Origin: Lyophyllum atratum
Taxonomy: Eukaryota > Basidiomycota > Agaricomycetes > Agaricales > Lyophyllaceae
Direction of reading: 5' to 3'
DNA length: 64,000 nucleotides
Assembly (NCBI GenBank): GCA_014905825.1
Contig: JACGCN010000037.1
Coordinates: forward strand, 372,001 to 436,000
The notes under the pieces were generated by a model. It saw nothing but the letters and a program-made list of their open reading frames with translations. It made no database searches and was not told the origin of the DNA. The position numbers were made by a program, and so were the translations under genes. Shown here one piece after another: positions 59,501-64,000 of the stretch (the stretch's first letter is position 1; each line of letters opens with the position of its first letter).

Positions 59501-60935
59501 CGCCTACCCGGAAGGAAAGACTCACAAATCTATGACCTCACGCTCATAATTTCTCGGGTACGGCACTTCATCCGGCGGGAAAGCATGGTGCTTCTTCCCA
59601 CGAGAGCCCAACCCAGACCCCGATGTACTTCCTTCACCTTTCACAACAAACTGGGCTTCACGGGCTTTGATGCCCCGCTTTAACTCTTCGAGGATGGTAC
59701 GATCGGCGGTGGAGAACCTGAGGTCCGTCTGTGGTGATATCAAGGGCTGGTCGGAAATAACTGGTTCTGGCAATGGAACGAGAGGCGGCACGATAGGGCG
59801 CGATGACGTTTGGTGTGAGAGTCTCGGTGTTGTGGGCGCAGATTTGGACGGTGGTATGCTCTCGCGCTTGCTGGTGGTAGGTCCAAGTCCTGGCGTGAAT
59901 AAGGGACCAGACGATTGCGAGGAAGCAACAGGGATCGTATTAGAACGGGACTTCGAAGCCTTTGAACTGGTGCTTTTGCGCCGTCGAAGATGAGTAATCT
60001 CGGCAAGAGATTTGCCCTGGGCAGAGGATATGGAAACTCGAGGCTGCGAGGAGAAGCTGCCATTAGCATAGTTGATTATCGTCATCATGATGGTAAACGC
60101 CGAATCAAAGGCGGAGAGAGGATCGGTGAGTGGAACAAAAAATCAGACACGCATGGTGTTTTGAACATCGGAGGAACGGTAAATAGAGTTGAGATAATTT
60201 CGCACTTACGGATGAACGCTTTTGGTTGACGGGCACTGCCGGCTCAGTGGATGGTGGCTTCGGGGCAAGCTCCCATGGGGTAACCTCCTCCATGGGACCG
60301 GTGGCCAATGTGGAACGGGTAGGCATAACAGATGGCACGGGATGCAATTCCCATGGGGTAACCTCCTCAACAAGCCCCGTAGTCAATGAGGAACGACTCG
60401 TTGCGGACATCCTGACAGGATAGAGCTCCCATGGCGTTACTTCTGCTAGCGGCCCAGTTGCCAGCGACTGACGTGCTCTGGCAGACACGGGGGAGCTGCG
60501 GGAGCTGGTAGGGGTAGTAGGTGGTTCATCAGTGGTGGGACCAGGCTCGAACTCCCAGGGAGTGATCGCTTCTCGCGTTCCAGTCGCGGTGGAAGGCCGA
60601 CTCCTTGCTTTGGGCTTCGGCCCTACAGCAGGCGTCGCGACTCCTACACGCGCCGGATTGCGGATTGGGCGCTTGGGCGGGAGATCAGGAACAGGAACAG
60701 GTGGCTTTGGGTGATCAAGTGGCGGCGAAAGGACGTATGTTGAGTGACGTTTCCTGAGCATTGGGCCAGATGACAAGGCATTCGATAGCTGTGGTATCCG
60801 AGGGGTCAGAAGGGACTCCATTGAAGCATTTTTTGGCCAAGAAGGTGAAGAATTAGATCTGGGTAAAGAAGGTCGGTGACTGAGTTTGGTTTGTCCGTTG
60901 ACGGGCTTGTCCAGTTGTTCAAGGAATGTTGACAT
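56531..60935 (-). CDS. large SAM-dependent methyltransferase-domain protein with TPWE[L/F] repeats
   Basis: Starts MSTFLEQLDKPVNGQTKLSH at 60935. The N-terminal ~250 residues are Pro/Ser-rich and carry four TPWE[L/F] repeats (60265-60600). A Ser-rich linker (HLRRRKSTSSKASKSRS) follows. The class I methyltransferase fold is encoded in small exons from about 59560 to 58560: VPYPRNYEREVIDLD, WETAFCQDICESLTWHVFET, motif I VLDLGCGTGTWI (split by two introns) and WDFILEEISRVMKPGGAFE. A long C-terminal region follows, with Ser/Asp/Glu runs (IDSDSDSEADSDIEKRSSR), a helical block YIRLLESRFINISPLALLTN and an end RVFVAWKA. Proteins of this layout occur in Agaricomycetes; the substrate is unknown. Confidence 0.8.
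60265..60600 (-). repeat. internal protein repeats (TPWE[L/F]) encoded in the methyltransferase gene
   Basis: Four copies of R-x-S-[TL]-A/T-TG-x-x-E-[AV/I]-TPWE[L/F]-x-P. The cores lie at 60271, 60349, 60427 and 60553 (+ strand coordinate of TCCCA), spaced 78, 78 and 126 bp, so three copies have a strict 26-residue period. Two neighbouring cores are identical over 20 bp (TCCCATGGGGTAACCTCCTC). Confidence 0.85.
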
Positions 60936-61560
60936 GGCGAGATGAAGGGGGTCGATGTTTTGAATGAGGTTTTCCAAGAAGCCAGTAGTTGGACACAAAA
61001 AATGGCCGGCGACGTTGTCTCAACAGATACTGGGCAAGCTCGAGCGGCCTGACGTTGCCAACTCCTGCTAGGAGGCTGGATTGTGACCAAGAAAACACTA
61101 TCAGACAGCACGAATGAATTTGGACCGGAAATGACGCTTACGATAGTGTAATGTAGTAGGCACGCTAAGTGTGATAAGTGTAGAAACCTGTCAGTTGCAG
61201 AGATGAGGATACAGCTTCCAATCTGGGCTCGTGAACATCGTGGTTGTGTGAGAAACTTCTTGTCAGTAATCAACTGTTACAAGCTTCCCTAGCCAGGCAC
61301 CAATCATTCTTGATCAACTAGATATACCTCTTTGGGCCCATGTCCTTGTTCCATCGTTAATGAAGCTCCAGATTCATCCCAATCAGTTCCATGCTCAGCG
61401 CGTAAGAGAAAGGTGCAATAACATAGTAAGATTTATGAGCCAAATACATTGCATGCTGAGAGGAGATCGATACCAAATATAATGTCCCTGGCTGGTGACA
61501 AAACGAGTCGTGTGGTGACAGATCCTATTTAATACCGCTCAGATGCAAGTTCATCTATCA
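60936..61560. other. intergenic, promoter of the methyltransferase gene
   Basis: 625 bp between two genes on the same strand; no TATA or repeat recognised. Confidence 0.4.
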
Positions 61561-63305
61561 TTATTCAGTATCCGCTTCAAGACCATACACCAGACCCAAG
61601 GCTACTTTTGCTGCCGCCTTTCGCCGCTCCCCCTCATCCTCCATGCTGGCGATCTCGGCCTTCATTTCCTGGAGAGCGCTGAGTACTTTTGATAAATCAA
61701 AAGCCTCCATGTCGTATGACTCGCCGCCGTCTCCACGAGGATTCTCCGTAGCAAACATCTCCAGCTCTGAATCCGATACAACTTTCGCAGGTGGTGTTGA
61801 AGACGGAGGTTCGTCTGGCATGAGTTTCGCCAGCGGCTGAGCGGTTACTGTTCGAGATTCGATATCCGGCGGGAGCGGGAATTTTGCAGGTCCAAATATC
61901 CGAGATGAAGTGACTAGGATCTCCTCCCTGGTTGGCAGATCATCTCCGGTGTCGGCATCGTCTACATCCTTCCCGTCTTCGCTTCCACCAAAATCAGAAA
62001 CAGAGCCCAGAGACCGGTATAACTCGCCGGCATGGGGATGGGTCGGTGTTGCCAATAGTCCACCTGCGGTTGCGTCTGGAGTTGAGCGGCCCGATATTTC
62101 AGCGGGGTCTACAGCTGGCGCCGAAACAAAAACCGTGAAGTCGTCATCGAATCCCAAAGCTACTGCCTCGGTCTGCTCCGCTGGAGGCTTGTCCTGACCG
62201 AAGTCCATGTTGGTTGGTGACGTAGATATGCCGCTTGAACTAGCTGCTGACTTCCATGGGTCATCTCGCAGCGATTCGTCTTCCTCTAGCCAACGTGCAA
62301 GCTCCTGCATCTCGTCCTTTATGCGCATCCTAGTCCTTTCCGATAGTTGGCTACTAGAGTTGGACACCACTTCTTCGACCGCCGGCAAACTGTTGTCCTG
62401 GGAGCTGTGGGCCCAGTCAAGGAGAACACGCTCCCGTTCCCGGGTCTTTGTCGAGGATGTTGTCTCTTTAGTTCTCGGCTGCATGGAAGGCCACATTATT
62501 GTACTGAGCGCATCCGTCACCCGTGAAAGGCCCGGAATTCCTGAGGCAGCGATCGCGTTAAAGACTGGTTTGTCGACCTCTAGTTATATGTCCTTACCCT
62601 CGGACCAAGAGTTGCTCTCTGGATCTTCTTCAATTCTCAACGATGGTTGTTCTTCTGTTGCATCGATGAATTCGAACCCATGAGAGGAGAGGAAAGCGTC
62701 AATCTCGCTATCATCTTCTTGCTCGCCTTCGTCTGGCGCAGGCGATGCTATCGGTGGTAGCGACGTATGCGGTGGAATTCTTACTGCAAGGCAGACTTCC
62801 GGCTCAAAGCCAGAGAGATCTTGAGCAATGCGCGAGACGTGGTGTTTGTATGACTGAGTGCTCTTCAACCAAACGCCATCGATGATGCATGTCCAAAGAA
62901 CTGACAAACCTCTCCTGCAGACCAAACAAATACAACAGCAGGTATATTCTGAACTTGGTGAGGGCTCAGTCCGTGCATGGCGTGTGCGGCGAAGTGTACA
63001 AGTGCGGAGTAATATCTATTGGTGATCGTCCAAGGGATCTTGATCAGGCCTGAGGATGGTCCAAAAGGACCTGATGCGGGTATAGTCTCATTCACTGCTT
63101 CAGACGATGGAGGTGATGATTGCGGTTCGCGTTGATTCTGGATACCTACACCGATTTTCAAGGATTAGATTAGAGGCGGGGTATATAGATAAGCCAACAT
63201 ACGATGAATGCATGATTTTGCCTGCTCAATGGTTGAAGAAATCACTAGTATTCTACAGGATAGATTCGAGAGTGAAATATCCGTGTCTTCTGTGGCGGCC
63301 TGCAT
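61561..63305 (-). CDS. alpha/gamma-adaptin-binding protein p34 (AAGAB/Irc6-like)
   Basis: Starts MQAATEDTDISLSNLSCRIL at 63305, continuing VISSTIEQAKSCIHRI over an intron, then IKIPWTITNRYYSALVHFAA, VQNIPAVVFVWSAGE and KHHVSRIAQDLSGFEPEVCL, the GTPase-like N-terminal domain of p34. Next come SHGFEFIDATEE and GIPGLSRVTDALSTIMWPSM, conserved in fungal p34, then an acidic linker and a C-terminal helical region with MEAFDLSKVLSALQEMKAEI and KVALGLVYGLEADTE. Known role: chaperone that stabilises AP-1 and AP-2 adaptor subunits during clathrin adaptor assembly. Introns have clear GT-AG ends (for example GTAAGGACAT...ACCAG). Confidence 0.88.
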
Positions 63306-64000
63306 CGTGGACGGAAGATCAAGAGACTCCTAGAGAGTTGTAATTGAACGTTCAAATCAAAGCGTGACTAATGTTGACGTCGGTCACGACCCGTGATTTG
63401 CGACTGTGACATGCTGTACTCAGTACTGCCACCGTGACTGGTGAGTGCCAGTGCCACTGACTGCAATGAGGCTTGCGCCTGACATGGACATCCAACCTGA
63501 CATCGATAGAATCTCCGGCATCGTTTTCTAAGGCTGGAATGCCGTCTCAGCTGTAGCACAGCTCTGCGCAGCCTCAATGATCTCATATGACAGAGGAGTT
63601 GACCTCGTTGCGGCAGCCTGACTTCAAATGACGACGGACCAATAAAACGAGACTTTCCATGGGTCAGGATAGGTACGAGTCAGGACTAACGACTCTTAGC
63701 GACCATCATTGTCACTCCCGGAAGCGCCTTTATCATTGCATATAACATGATACTCGAAATTAAGCACTTATCACGTACCGAAGGCGTCGAGAGAGCTGCA
63801 CTTACTATCGAGGGACCGGGAGTTTTTGGAACGAAAATGGCTCAAAGCGCGAGCTTAAGGATCAGATCTGAAGATCTGAAGGCTTGCAACGAGTGGGGTC
63901 CGTCCGCTCTGACAGACGATAAACACACGAATAAACAGGTTTCGCCTCTGCCCTCATGACTATCCTGATATTAGCTCCCTCTCGCTGGTCTCGCTTTCTC
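63306..64000. other. right-edge intergenic region
   Basis: About 700 bp. A locally repetitive stretch rich in CAGTAC/AGTGCC (about 63400-63470) and a motif-free 70-codon frame at 63747-63959. No gene supported. Confidence 0.4.

Noticed and set aside
60806..61273. 155-codon minus frame upstream of the methyltransferase start
   Set aside because: Overlaps the real first exon in another frame; composition is that of a leader and there is no motif.
45580..63305. Possible secondary-metabolite cluster (acyltransferase, dehydrogenases, methyltransferase, transporter)
   Set aside because: No core synthase (PKS, NRPS, terpene synthase) is present, and the genes are interspersed with housekeeping genes.

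Overview
This is a gene-dense, intron-rich nuclear segment from a basidiomycete fungus, most likely an Agaricomycete (mushroom class). The evidence is short (about 50-80 bp) GT-AG introns in almost every gene, compact intergenic spaces, a full set of fungal housekeeping orthologues, and families typical of Agaricomycetes (DUF6534-type seven-helix membrane protein, wax-synthase-like MBOAT, fungal NiCoT, QIEIIQQRL-type small secreted protein). All CDS coordinates are outer spans from start to stop codon; most contain several introns, which I joined by eye from splice sites and family similarity recalled from memory. No alignment was run.

Layout. 0-9 kb: a possible truncated gene at the left edge, mitochondrial bL35 (-) head-to-head with the U-box E4 ligase UFD2 (+), NuA4 subunit EAF7 (-), and a small secreted protein (+) with a clear TATA box. 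9-24.4 kb: RSP5/NEDD4-type HECT ligase (-), a RasGEF (+), ribosomal protein uL22/RPL17 (-), a large RICTOR-like TORC2 subunit (+) and complex I subunit NDUFS4 (+). 24.4-29.7 kb: the least settled stretch, with an unresolved 1.7 kb gap, the phosphorelay protein YPD1, a non-autonomous DNA transposon with a perfect 9-bp target duplication, and an interrupted reading frame. 29.7-40 kb: a DUF6534 membrane protein (-), NCA2 (+), VPS37 (-)/RRP40 (+) and EAF6 (-)/RPT5 (+) as two very tight divergent pairs. 40-46 kb: wax-synthase-like acyltransferase (-) divergent from a nickel/cobalt transporter (+), then a short-chain dehydrogenase (-). 46-64 kb: an MCM1-type MADS-box factor (-), a Red1/ZFC3H1-like zinc-finger protein (-), a second paralogous short-chain dehydrogenase (+), a methyltransferase with TPWE[L/F] repeats (-), and an alpha/gamma-adaptin-binding p34 protein (-).

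Functional themes: ubiquitin-proteasome (UFD2, RSP5, RPT5), NuA4 acetyltransferase (EAF6, EAF7), nuclear RNA surveillance (RRP40, Red1-like), signalling (RasGEF, RICTOR, YPD1), endosomal/AP sorting (VPS37, p34, RSP5) and mitochondria (bL35, NDUFS4, NCA2). These are dispersed housekeeping genes, not an obvious gene cluster. I did not see a convincing new multi-gene system. The most interesting structures are the transposon, two microexons (11 and 14 nt), two GC-AG introns, the repeat-bearing methyltransferase and the tight bidirectional promoters.
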